Of a stretch of DNA of 53,099 nucleotides, positions 41,401-49,895 are shown piece by piece. Under the pieces are notes generated by a model. It had not been told where the DNA came from. It saw only the letters and a list, made by a program, of their open reading frames with translations, and made no database searches. The first letter of the stretch is position 1; every line of letters starts with the position of its first letter. The position numbers were made by a program, and so were the translations under genes. The stretch is from an uncultured Verrucomicrobia subdivision 3 bacterium (GTDB taxonomy: Bacteria > Verrucomicrobiota > Verrucomicrobiae > Limisphaerales > UBA11358): assembly GCA_903921455.1 (NCBI GenBank), contig CAIXPZ010000153.1, positions 1 through 53,099 on the forward strand, given 5' to 3'.

Positions 41401-41717
41401 ACGACCAGTTCCACGCCGGGAGCAAGGCCGGCGATGTCTTGCTTCGAATCACCTTTCACCAGCAGGATCAGATCAGCCTGTAGTTTCTTCAGTTCAGCCT
41501 GATCGCCCGCCGCCGCCGCCAGCCGGTGTAGTATCCGCTCGGCAAATTCTCCCGCGCCTTTGCGGGTGAAGGTCATGGCGACGATTTTTTCCGGCGTGAT
41601 TGTTCCGCCCGCCATGGCCTGCAACAGCAACAGCGCCAGGTAACGATTGGCAAGCTGGTAAGTTTTTCCTGTCCCCGCCGAGGCGCGTATGCTGGTGTGC
41701 TGAAGCTTGGTGTTCAC
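38457..41717 (-). CDS. addA: AddA-like helicase-nuclease
   Basis: About 1,086 residues from a GTG at 41717 that overlaps the addB stop (GTGA). UvrD-type helicase motifs: Walker A SIRASAGTGKTYQLANRYLA, motif Ia MTFTRKGAGEFAERIL, DEFQDTSRVQW, motif III VGDPKQSIYGWRGGEP, and motif V VMTIHKSKGLGFDVVFLPDL. A C-terminal PD-(D/E)xK nuclease domain ends in VLIDFKTDRVET with the catalytic D...K. With AddB it resects double-strand breaks for RecA loading. The longer in-frame start would need translation inside addB. It is cytosolic. Confidence 0.88.
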   Translation of the reverse strand: MNTKLQHTSIRASAGTGKTYQLANRYLALLLLQAMAGGTITPEKIVAMTFTRKGAGEFAERILHRLAAAAGDQAELKKLQADLILLVKGDSKQDIAGLAPGVELVVDAPTLQSALEVMVDQYDRLVLGTIDGFMARSVQTLAFELGLGGFAILEEAAIEREREELLAQVFQSVAKEDLESFYQTLKRATLKSSSGRRSELGRFVKNYHKLLHLLPEADAWGGKVFWGKQVPSAPNRNWQSDAAALAEQIADHNFGHASINKSLASTLNWLAWRMPGSSAGKIPGWLDQEGKLAELWPHWPAAEWTFDYQKKPRTVPATVMRPLKTILESWMAAERDALSQKTGAIHEIVARYEQLYDALARRKGRLTFDDLPLLLDEQKSTESTQAALLLLGFRWFQRFDHWLLDEFQDTSRVQWSVLKPWLDEAIQDGSGTKSVFVVGDPKQSIYGWRGGEPRLFDELAKNYPGTFKQQIMAESWRSRPAVLELVNRVCAPEKNPALRDPDKFSPDARQRWQYNRHESAKNRQTEAGYAAVLLAVEPVAGEDGSAADDAEKGDDWSDKLALQSQVIKSVLEEVRPLEKGLSCAILVRKNENAQAVAQWLRSHGVPQVMVEGVATLAEQSPVVAAIVDALRWLTAPANTLAAGHVSMTPLWEILTEPLKKSAPPDLPAGMVWRHWRERIAEVGATHVTDTWCTALTATQNEPYTQYCLRHVSQAAQQADATVTMPDWLAVLEQLEVRETAAVGSIHVMTIHKSKGLGFDVVFLPDLDAGSGGADEILIHRDQQGCAVGCLAYPPKWLQGWQLELADLCAAQKGDQHLESLCVLYVALTRAKEATFVILNQEKPPKASPARDWILSALPGRDAAAEPHPVESVWGDSLLQWESGERNFSDRATGIRAPSAAPQPPLALLAPIPRRRRRKPSDAGHDAIPQRTTTTDSNSGKEFGNAVHDVFEQIEWWLPDQSLVGNMDAIALVRKCLARPEIRSLFAPESLRDEALRELPVEFMEQNLWWSGVVDRLVLRRDVNGILKQAVLIDFKTDRVETAAALGERYAEQLTIYRRALAAALKLGDRQIKAILISTHLDALVRV

Positions 41718-44497
41718 GCTGTCTTCCCTCCATGCGTGGGTGGGGTGCCAGCTAAAAACTTTGCCCAATCATTGCCGAGCGCCATTTGCAAACCTTCCGG
41801 TGCGAGTGCGGCGAGGTCGTCGTATTCCACCTCCGGTGCCGGCGGCCAAAAGACTCCGGCCTTGATGCGCCGTGTCGCTGCCTCCGCCCACGCCAGGGCG
41901 TTATCCATTTTTTCCTGCAGTCCTATGAACTGAACAAATTGTGTTTCGTCAACCGCCGCCGGCATCAGCGCGTAAAACGCTTCTGGCGGGGCGTCCAGCT
42001 TCAGCTCCTTTTGGACGGCGTCAACGTAAAGTGGCAATTGCAGGTCTATCCAGGCGTAAGCTTTTTGCCCGCCGCGTGACGACGTGGTCACATTCAGCGG
42101 TGCGAGTGGCGCGGAGCATTTTTCTTCCGACCATAAGCGGATATGCGCCTGGCGCGGATCTTCGCCAGTCCTCCCGGTTTTGTAATCAATCACCCGCACC
42201 CGACCATCTTCGTGCCGGTCAATGCGATCCACGCGCAGGTGCACCGGTAAACCCGCGAGCGTCAGCACGCCATTCAGTTCTTTCTCCACGGCCATGACGC
42301 GCCAGCCGAGGGCGTGCTGTTCGGCCTGTTTTTCCGACAGTGCCGTGAGTCGTTCTTCGGCCGACATGAGTTGCAGACGGATCAGCGCCGGCACGTTTGC
42401 CCCAAAACGTTTTTGCGTCTCGTTTATCAGCAAATCCCGCCAGCACTTTTTTAATTTCGTGGCATCCGCCAGCTCGCGAGCGTCCACGTCGTTGCCCCAC
42501 TGGCGCAGGACAGCGTGAATCAAGTCGCCAAAATTCCCGCCGCTCAGTTCGGCATTGAATGGTTCAAATGCTTCCCAGCCGAGCACCTTGGAAAAAAAGA
42601 AGCGGGTGGGACACGCCAGGTATGCCTTGAGCAAGGACGGGCTCACCCGCTGCCATTCCTTGTTTGCGGCGGCGTTTGCCGGCGGGCGCAGCTGCCAGTT
42701 TCCGCGCGACCACGGCGGCGTGGGTTGCAACGGCACATCAGGAGTATTTTTGATGAAATGGAGCACCCGCTCCGGAAGCTTTTCCGGCGGAGCATGGAGC
42801 AGGACGCGCGATGGTTTGCAAGGTTCGCCCAGGGCATCAACCTGGGCCGTGATGACCGTGACGCTGCCTTTGGCACGCCGGCCTTCCACCATGGCCGTGT
42901 AGAGAAACACCTCGCGGGCCAGACGGGATTTGCGGTCGCGCAACCCGAAGGTCTCGCGCACGGATTCCGTGATCAAAGGCTCCGCGGGCGGGGCTTCCGG
43001 CACACTGCCTTCATGCAGGCCGGCGAGCACCAGATGCGGCGCCGGATCGAACGGAAGTTCCAACCAGCCTTGTAAGGCTAGAACCGCATCCGCCGAATCA
43101 GACTTTTGTGAAGCTGAGGCAAGCGAGGCCGCCAGCCATTTTAAGCGCAACGACAAATCAAAATCTGCGTCGGAAAGTTGCGGCCACACGGCCATTTCTG
43201 CCAATGCCTGGTTCGCGATTTCTGGCGCGGCGGTTTGCAGCCAGGTGCGCAATTGGTTTTCGAGCTGATCGGATTTTATGAGTTGATGGACTTTCGCCAG
43301 CAATTCACCGGCGGATTTCTCGGCGTCCCGCTCACTTGCGCGAAGTTGCTGGATTGTGGTGGCTGCATCGGACGCCGCTCTCTCCACTTCCCATTCTTCG
43401 AGCGCGGCGAAGGTGGCTTTCGCACCATAATTTCCCAGCCATTTTGCCCATACCGCTGGATGCCGCGCTACCCGCGCGATCGCCGCATGATCGGCAGGCG
43501 ACGCAAGTGCATCCGCCAGCGCCTCGAGCAGTTCAGGCCAGCCGTCTTTCGCCAGCGGAAATCCTTCCGGGTCAAACGTCAGCCAGCCGGACTCTTGAAA
43601 ACGTCGCGCCACCGCTGGCGCGAAATTTGCATCGCACACGCCGACCGCCACGTCGTTGTTGCCCTTGCCGGCACACGCTTGCACCACCGCATCCGCCAGC
43701 GCCACGGCGTCGGCGGCGACGAGCGAGCGGGAGGGCTCTGGGGTGGAGTGCTGGCGGCGATCCGACCAGAATTCCGGTCTGGGCCGGCCCCAGTCATCGA
43801 ATGCGGGTTTCAAATCCGCCGGCGCACCGACGAGAACAGTGACGGGAATATTCTGCTCTGCCAGTCCCTGCCATGCCGCCACCGCGAGCCAAGTCGGGTC
43901 GGTGACGCCGGCAATGATGATTTCATCCACGCCTGGCGGACAAACGGGTGTCAGCGTCCGTGCGCGCTTCGTTGCGACCGGATCGACAAAGCCCCATTTC
44001 TTCCACCTGGCCACGACACGTTGCTCCAGTTGCGCCAGTTCGTTCCAACGTGCATTGTCCTCGGATAATTTTCCAGCGACACCAGCGAAATCGATATTGA
44101 CGGAAATCAATGACTCGCGCGCCTGCTCAATTTGTCGGCTTACGGTCAGGCGCCACACATCATCTTTGTCCGTGATGCCGTTGGGAAAAAGGGTTGCCAC
44201 CTGATCGTTCGCTGTTTTGCGCAGCACGGCCAGCCATCCGGCCCAGCGAACAGCGTCGGGCATGAGATTTTCGGCACGGAAGAAATCATCGGGCGTCGCC
44301 AGGCGCGGCCCCAAAATGGCGCCGCAGCCATTCCGGGAAATTCGGCTGACGAGTGATTCTCTCAGCCGCCGCCCGGATTCCCGCGTCGGCACGACCACCA
44401 GCCGCCGCCGCAAACGCTCCGGTTTATCTCCGAGCCATTCGGCAAACAGATTCGTCCACGGCTGATTCCAGCCCAGAAATACGATGTCTCGTGTCAT
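41714..44497 (-). CDS. addB: AddB-like PD-(D/E)xK nuclease
   Basis: About 927 residues from the ATG at 44497 (MTRDIVFLGWNQPWTNLFAE). It has an inactive helicase-like N-terminal half without a clear Walker A, with LVVVPTRESGRRLRESLV near the start. The C-terminal nuclease domain has LKAYLACPTRFFFSKVLGWE, LRVDRIDRHEDGRVRVIDYK and TG after it (D and DYK catalytic residues). It is the partner of AddA, encoded immediately downstream with overlapping stop and start. The iron-sulfur cysteines of Bacillus AddB are not obvious to me here. Confidence 0.82.
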   Translation of the reverse strand: MTRDIVFLGWNQPWTNLFAEWLGDKPERLRRRLVVVPTRESGRRLRESLVSRISRNGCGAILGPRLATPDDFFRAENLMPDAVRWAGWLAVLRKTANDQVATLFPNGITDKDDVWRLTVSRQIEQARESLISVNIDFAGVAGKLSEDNARWNELAQLEQRVVARWKKWGFVDPVATKRARTLTPVCPPGVDEIIIAGVTDPTWLAVAAWQGLAEQNIPVTVLVGAPADLKPAFDDWGRPRPEFWSDRRQHSTPEPSRSLVAADAVALADAVVQACAGKGNNDVAVGVCDANFAPAVARRFQESGWLTFDPEGFPLAKDGWPELLEALADALASPADHAAIARVARHPAVWAKWLGNYGAKATFAALEEWEVERAASDAATTIQQLRASERDAEKSAGELLAKVHQLIKSDQLENQLRTWLQTAAPEIANQALAEMAVWPQLSDADFDLSLRLKWLAASLASASQKSDSADAVLALQGWLELPFDPAPHLVLAGLHEGSVPEAPPAEPLITESVRETFGLRDRKSRLAREVFLYTAMVEGRRAKGSVTVITAQVDALGEPCKPSRVLLHAPPEKLPERVLHFIKNTPDVPLQPTPPWSRGNWQLRPPANAAANKEWQRVSPSLLKAYLACPTRFFFSKVLGWEAFEPFNAELSGGNFGDLIHAVLRQWGNDVDARELADATKLKKCWRDLLINETQKRFGANVPALIRLQLMSAEERLTALSEKQAEQHALGWRVMAVEKELNGVLTLAGLPVHLRVDRIDRHEDGRVRVIDYKTGRTGEDPRQAHIRLWSEEKCSAPLAPLNVTTSSRGGQKAYAWIDLQLPLYVDAVQKELKLDAPPEAFYALMPAAVDETQFVQFIGLQEKMDNALAWAEAATRRIKAGVFWPPAPEVEYDDLAALAPEGLQMALGNDWAKFLAGTPPTHGGKTA

Positions 44498-44786
44498 TTG
44501 TGGCAACCCAATGTTTGTTCGATATCCTCGGCCAGTGTGGAACGTCGCTGGCGTTCACTCAACCCTGGAGTGATATGGCGATTCAAAATACAGCGCGGGG
44601 AAGCTACTTAATTTACTTCATCGCTTGACAGAATTTGAAACAGGACGAGCTTGACTTTGGCTGGTATGGACGCAAGTGCAGTTGGCCGTTGACCGAAGGT
44701 GATGCGCCCGTGCCGGCCAAGTTTATTATCTACATACCCCATTGGAGGTATGTATTGTCGGCTTCAGCTGTGCTACCTTAATCAAA
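44498..44786. other. Divergent intergenic region addB / beta-repeat gene
   Basis: About 290 bases between diverging genes, with no recognisable gene or hairpin. TTGACA occurs near 44627, but I see no convincing -10 box at the right distance. Promoters for both directions should lie here. Confidence 0.35.
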
Positions 44787-47700
44787 ATGCCCGCACCCTT
44801 GAAGCTGACACATCTTTTGCTTGCGCTGTTTTTTTCGCTGGCACCGACCACTTGGCTTCGTGGCCAAAGCGCTTGGACTTGGACGAATGCCCTCAGCGGG
44901 GCGTGGGGTGCCCCGGCTAATTGGGACAAGGGCACCGTGCCCAATGCCACGGACGTCACCGTGGTTTTTAGCAACAGTCCACCGGCCGTCTGGACGACCA
45001 ATGTTATCAGTGGCGGCACCAACACTCCGTTCACTTTCGGAGCGATCATTTCTTCCAATGGCGTGGTGTTAAATCAGTCCGGCCCGGGCGTCGAACTCAT
45101 CGCTGCCGTTTCAACCGGCACGCCAATTCTTAATGTCGCGAGCGGGAGCCTGTGGCTATATCCGTTGCTGGGCGGCACGCAGGGTTTCAACAAGACCGGC
45201 GCGGGCGAGGTGACATTTCGTTATAATACCAACATCAATCCGTTTACCGGCAATGTCATCATCTCCGGCGGCGATATTTGTCTGAATATGGACGTTAATC
45301 TGGGCAACACCAATAACGACCTTGTCATCAGCAACAATGCAAAATTGCTGATCAATCCCACCACACTGGCTCCCGTCACGCTCGCGCCGTCGCGCACCAT
45401 CACGCTGAGTTGTGCCTTGGCGAATTTCGATGTCGCGGGCACGAACTGGCTCACGATTCCCGGCGTCATCACCGAAAGTGTTTCCGGCCAGGGCGGATTG
45501 CAAAAGACGGATTCCGGCACCCTCGCGCTTGCCGGAGTGAACACGTTTGGCGGCGGCACGACCATCAGCGGCGGGGTTTTGGATTGCCAGACCAACTCCG
45601 CTTTGGGCAAAGGCAGCGCAACGTTGAATGCCGGCGGTGAACTGGCCTGCGATGCCGGTTTGATTTTGACGAATGCGCTGACGCTGGCTGGCGGCACCCT
45701 CAGTTTCAACGGCAGTGGTGGCGCGTTTAGTGGTCCGGTGACTTTGACTAGCGATTCGACGGTGGCGTTGCGTGCATTTGGCGGCGGCAGCGCCGCCAGT
45801 GGCGCGATCAACAATACCATCACCGCCACCGCCAACACGTTGACCGTGAGTGGCGACGGGGTGCTCACGCTGGCGACCGGCAATTCCACCCTGAACATGC
45901 TGCGCATCACCAACAGCAGCGTCACCCTTGCCAGCGGCACGTTGAATATCAACACCGGCGGCACACCCGGCAACACCACCGTCACCGGCGGCAGCGGCTT
46001 CAATGTTTTTGGCGGCAGCGAATTTACGAACACCGGCGGCACGCTGAATCTGTCCGGAAATTATTTCATCCCCGCCGGCAATAGCGGTGGCGGCAATAAT
46101 TTTTTCACGCTGCAAAGCGGCAATGTCGTGAACAACGGCGGCGAGGTGCTGCTCACCTACGCCGCGAACGGCACGCTGAACATCAACGGCGGCACGTTTA
46201 ACAATAAATCGCAGAGTATTCGCGTGCAGCAGGGCGCGACCGGCGTGGTGAACCTGAATGGTGGCGTGCTGGCCTTAAACCAATTTGACAATGCGGGCGG
46301 CGTGGGCGGCACGGTGAATTTTAATGGCGGCACGTTGCGCGCCAACGTGGATGGTGCGTCGTTGCTGCAATCACATAATTCCTACGTCGTCAAAACTGGC
46401 GGTGCGGTGATGGATTCGCAAGGTTATGACGTATCGGTGGACGTGCCGTTGGTTTCCGGCAGTTCGCCGGACGGCGGCTTGAAAAAAGTCGGCAGCGGCA
46501 CACTGACGTTGACGGCGACCAATTCCTACAACGGCCCAACGACGATTCCCGCCGGCACACTGGCCTTTGGGGTAAAAGGTCTCATCACCGGCACCAGCAG
46601 TTTGCTGATGAATAGCGGTTCCACTTTATTATTTGCGCTCGATGCGCCGGGCGGACCGACCAATATCGTCGTCAACGGCAGCGTTACTCTGGCTGGGCAA
46701 ATTAATGTGAGCGATTCCGGCATCGTGGCGAACAGCACGAATCCGATAATTTATTACTCCGGCAATCTGACGAACAACGGCGTCACCGTCGCGCCACTGA
46801 CGCCGTGGGCGTTCACCATTGACACCAGTGTGCCGCACGTCGTGCGGTTGCTCGTCGGGCAAAAATACCCGCTCCTGCAATTGACGAATTCAAATTATAC
46901 CGTCAGCACCACGACGACGAACCTCGGCGGAATTCTGCACGGCGCACCGGCCGTGCCTCTATGGTATGAAGTGCGCGACCAGACGAACCGGCTGTGGGAT
47001 TATGGCGCGACGCCGGCGGTTTCACCCTGGAGCATCACCGTTCGTCACTTACGCGCCGGCACCAACACCGTCACCGTTTTTGCGAAAGACACGATCGGCA
47101 CCATCACGAGCAACAGCGTGCAATTGACCATGACCTTGGGCGCAACGCCCGGGGTGCGTCCGCGGCCGCATCCGGCGGAAATCTGGTGGGGCGGATCGTG
47201 CCACGACAACATTTATAACAACGGCACCATTGTCGGCACCTATTCGCGGCTGTCACAGTTGTTGCAGACGAACGGCTGGGATTTTGTGAAGCGTTACCAG
47301 GATGGGTTTTTCCTGCATGGTTATGTGTGGGTCAATCAGGCGGCGCAGATGACCAACTGGCAGCAGGTCGGCACGAGCATCAGCGCGCAGCTCGCGCCCT
47401 TCAATGGCAAATACTGGCTGGAAGACGGCTGGCACGCGGCGGCGGGTAACATGAATTATGGCAACAGCTCCGCTTCCGGGCAGGCCGGCAATTCGGATAT
47501 GCTGCTCGGCGTCGGCATGGCATTGAGCGAAGTGACCCAGGATTTCAACGCCGACTGGGTTGATTTTTGCAATTGGCATTACGACTGGCCGACCAATGAT
47601 CTCCGCGTGCTCATCACCGGCAATACCAACCAAGCCAGCGCCGCGTATCCCTATGCCAGCGGCCAGTGGCGCGATTACGCGAACAGTTATCGCGCGGCGC

Positions 47701-49703
47701 GGCCCAACACCAAGTTTGGCTGGACGTGGTCGCCGGTGTGGTGGCACTGGCAGAACGGCGCGTCGCTCGGCAACGATTCGGGAATTTTCTCCGTCACCAC
47801 GAACAGCACGACTTACAATTTCAACTGGGATTTCTACGATTTCATGAATGACGCCGTCGTCGTCGGCAATCAGGCCGGCGTGCCGTTCGCCTTCGCGTCG
47901 GATTGTCCGTGGGAATATTTCATGCAAAATCCTGGCAATCCCGGCGGCTGGTCGGCGGCGACGCAACTCGCCAACCGCGTGAAAATCCGCAACTACGAGA
48001 CGTGGCTGCAAAACCAGAATCTGCGTCACACGCTGATTTGCAATTCCTACTCGATGAACTCCGCCGATACCAACGCTAGCGATTTGAATTACGAGGCCCG
48101 CAGCCTGGCTGTGATGTTTTTGCACCAGCAGGAAGGCGGGCGGGCATGGCGGTATTCCTTCGAGTCGTGGTATCAGGGACCTTACACCGTCGTGCCGGAA
48201 ACCAAGCCCGGCAGCTACACGCACCTCGCGGTCTCGGCCATCAAATATCTCAAAGGCATTGCTGACACGAATGGCACCTTGGAGCCATTGAACCTCACGC
48301 CGCTGACCACAAACGGAACCGTCGTGCAACTGCAACTACAAAACAATGGCGACGTCCAGTGTCTGCCCGCGCTGGCTGGTCAAATTGGAACTGTGCCTGG
48401 CATCGGCACGCGCTACTTCACCACCAACGGCGTGGAGTTGACCGCCGCCATTCTCACGCCTGAAGGCTTGTGTTACACGAACCAGCTCCCGCCCGGCGCG
48501 AAGACGAACTTGTTCGCCGTCACGTTGGCCAGCGGCCTTGGCGCCGCGACGAATGATAACGATTCGCTTGAAGCGTTCTGGAACCCGCAGGATCCACTCG
48601 GCATCGTGCGTGACCGCGAAATCTTTGCCACCACGATCAGCCCGTTGGGACTTTGGCAGGAAGCTGATATCGGCAGCATGGGGGTCGCGGGCGGTTCGGC
48701 GTTGAGCGGAACGAATTTCACCTTGCTCGCTTCGGGCGCGGACATCTGGGGCACGGCAGACGCGTTTCACTTTGTCTGGCAGACCAACAGCGGCGACGGC
48801 ACTCTCACCGCGCGCGTCACGGGCCAAACCGCCGCGAACGCCTGGTCGAAAGCCGGCGTGATGGTCCGCGAAAATACTTCGGCGGGTGCACGCGAAGCGT
48901 TCGTGTGCGTGACGCCCAATAACGGCGTAAATTTTCAATATCGTCCGACCAACAGCGGCACTTCTTTTACGGCGGGCATCGGCGGATTGAGCGTGCCGTG
49001 TTGGGTGCGGCTCACGCGCAGCGGCACGACGTTCACCGCTTTGTGTTCGTCCAATGGTGTGAACTGGGTGACCGTGGGCAGTTCGAGCCTCACCGGCTTC
49101 GCGACTTCGGCGGTGTGGGGCTTGGCGGTGACGGCGCACGACAATGCTCTAGCCAGTGCTGCAACGTTTGACAACATGGCGTTGCCCAATACCGCGCCGA
49201 TTATGAATGCCATTTCTAATCGCACGCTCGTGGCCGGCCAGACGCTGATCGTGACGAATACGGCGACCGATGCCAACGTGCCGGCGCAGATATTGACGTT
49301 TGGTTTGGTGAGTGCGCCGGGCGGGATGACGTTGAATCCGACGAATGGAATTTTATCGTGGCGGCCCACCATCGCGCAGTCGCCCACAACGAATCCCATC
49401 AGCGTGCAAGTTTATGACAATGGCACGCCGGGTTTGAGTGCGACGCAGAATTTCTCCGTCACGGTGTTGTCACCTGTCCCGCCGGCGGTGACGGTGCCGG
49501 CTCTTTCCGGCGGGGTTTTCTCGCTGCTGGTGAACGGCAGCAGCGGACCGGATTATATTTTGCTGGCGGCGACGAACTTGACTTTGCCTGTGAGCTGGCT
49601 GCCGCTGAAGACGAATTTGGCCGCCACGCCACCGTTCAGTTTCACCGACGCGGACATGACGAATTTCAGTCGCAGATTTTACCGCGTGCAAATCGCGCCG
49701 TAA
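44787..49703 (+). CDS. Exported beta-strand-repeat protein with central enzyme-like domain
   Basis: About 1,638 residues from ATG 44787. Signal peptide KLTHLLLALFFSLAPTTWL is followed by about 650 residues of autotransporter-associated (PATR) repeats, for example SGTLALAGVNTFGGGTTISG and SGTLTLTATNSYNGPTTIPA. A globular region (about 790-1,170) is rich in Trp/Tyr/His: AEIWWGGSCHDNIYNNGTIV, FVKRYQDGFFLHGYVWV and FGWTWSPVWWHWQNG; it suggests a carbohydrate-active barrel, but I cannot name it. Then come a concanavalin-like domain (LTARVTGQTAANAWSKAGVM), a cadherin/Ig-like domain (TLIVTNTATDANVPAQILTF) and a strand-rich end. It is secreted or surface-bound. No autotransporter barrel or PEP-CTERM anchor is present. 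Confidence 0.8.
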   Translation: MPAPLKLTHLLLALFFSLAPTTWLRGQSAWTWTNALSGAWGAPANWDKGTVPNATDVTVVFSNSPPAVWTTNVISGGTNTPFTFGAIISSNGVVLNQSGPGVELIAAVSTGTPILNVASGSLWLYPLLGGTQGFNKTGAGEVTFRYNTNINPFTGNVIISGGDICLNMDVNLGNTNNDLVISNNAKLLINPTTLAPVTLAPSRTITLSCALANFDVAGTNWLTIPGVITESVSGQGGLQKTDSGTLALAGVNTFGGGTTISGGVLDCQTNSALGKGSATLNAGGELACDAGLILTNALTLAGGTLSFNGSGGAFSGPVTLTSDSTVALRAFGGGSAASGAINNTITATANTLTVSGDGVLTLATGNSTLNMLRITNSSVTLASGTLNINTGGTPGNTTVTGGSGFNVFGGSEFTNTGGTLNLSGNYFIPAGNSGGGNNFFTLQSGNVVNNGGEVLLTYAANGTLNINGGTFNNKSQSIRVQQGATGVVNLNGGVLALNQFDNAGGVGGTVNFNGGTLRANVDGASLLQSHNSYVVKTGGAVMDSQGYDVSVDVPLVSGSSPDGGLKKVGSGTLTLTATNSYNGPTTIPAGTLAFGVKGLITGTSSLLMNSGSTLLFALDAPGGPTNIVVNGSVTLAGQINVSDSGIVANSTNPIIYYSGNLTNNGVTVAPLTPWAFTIDTSVPHVVRLLVGQKYPLLQLTNSNYTVSTTTTNLGGILHGAPAVPLWYEVRDQTNRLWDYGATPAVSPWSITVRHLRAGTNTVTVFAKDTIGTITSNSVQLTMTLGATPGVRPRPHPAEIWWGGSCHDNIYNNGTIVGTYSRLSQLLQTNGWDFVKRYQDGFFLHGYVWVNQAAQMTNWQQVGTSISAQLAPFNGKYWLEDGWHAAAGNMNYGNSSASGQAGNSDMLLGVGMALSEVTQDFNADWVDFCNWHYDWPTNDLRVLITGNTNQASAAYPYASGQWRDYANSYRAARPNTKFGWTWSPVWWHWQNGASLGNDSGIFSVTTNSTTYNFNWDFYDFMNDAVVVGNQAGVPFAFASDCPWEYFMQNPGNPGGWSAATQLANRVKIRNYETWLQNQNLRHTLICNSYSMNSADTNASDLNYEARSLAVMFLHQQEGGRAWRYSFESWYQGPYTVVPETKPGSYTHLAVSAIKYLKGIADTNGTLEPLNLTPLTTNGTVVQLQLQNNGDVQCLPALAGQIGTVPGIGTRYFTTNGVELTAAILTPEGLCYTNQLPPGAKTNLFAVTLASGLGAATNDNDSLEAFWNPQDPLGIVRDREIFATTISPLGLWQEADIGSMGVAGGSALSGTNFTLLASGADIWGTADAFHFVWQTNSGDGTLTARVTGQTAANAWSKAGVMVRENTSAGAREAFVCVTPNNGVNFQYRPTNSGTSFTAGIGGLSVPCWVRLTRSGTTFTALCSSNGVNWVTVGSSSLTGFATSAVWGLAVTAHDNALASAATFDNMALPNTAPIMNAISNRTLVAGQTLIVTNTATDANVPAQILTFGLVSAPGGMTLNPTNGILSWRPTIAQSPTTNPISVQVYDNGTPGLSATQNFSVTVLSPVPPAVTVPALSGGVFSLLVNGSSGPDYILLAATNLTLPVSWLPLKTNLAATPPFSFTDADMTNFSRRFYRVQIAP

Positions 49704-49895
49704 GTCCAGTTGCCAACGGAAGGCCAATGTTTCCAGCTTTTTCGGCATAACTCCTTTGGGGTATGGCCGTGATTTTAAGCGCTGTTAGTATTCCTCGACG
49801 AACCCATTTTCCAACCCGACCAGCATGTCTCTCACCCTGCGCATTTATCGGCAGGGAACCGCATTTGGTTTGAAGTAGAAACCTAGTGAATAATT

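Noticed and set aside
45156..46115. Minus-strand open frames inside the beta-strand-repeat genes
   Set aside because: The repeats are rich in ACC/GGC/AAC codons, which read openly on all frames; no domain is visible.
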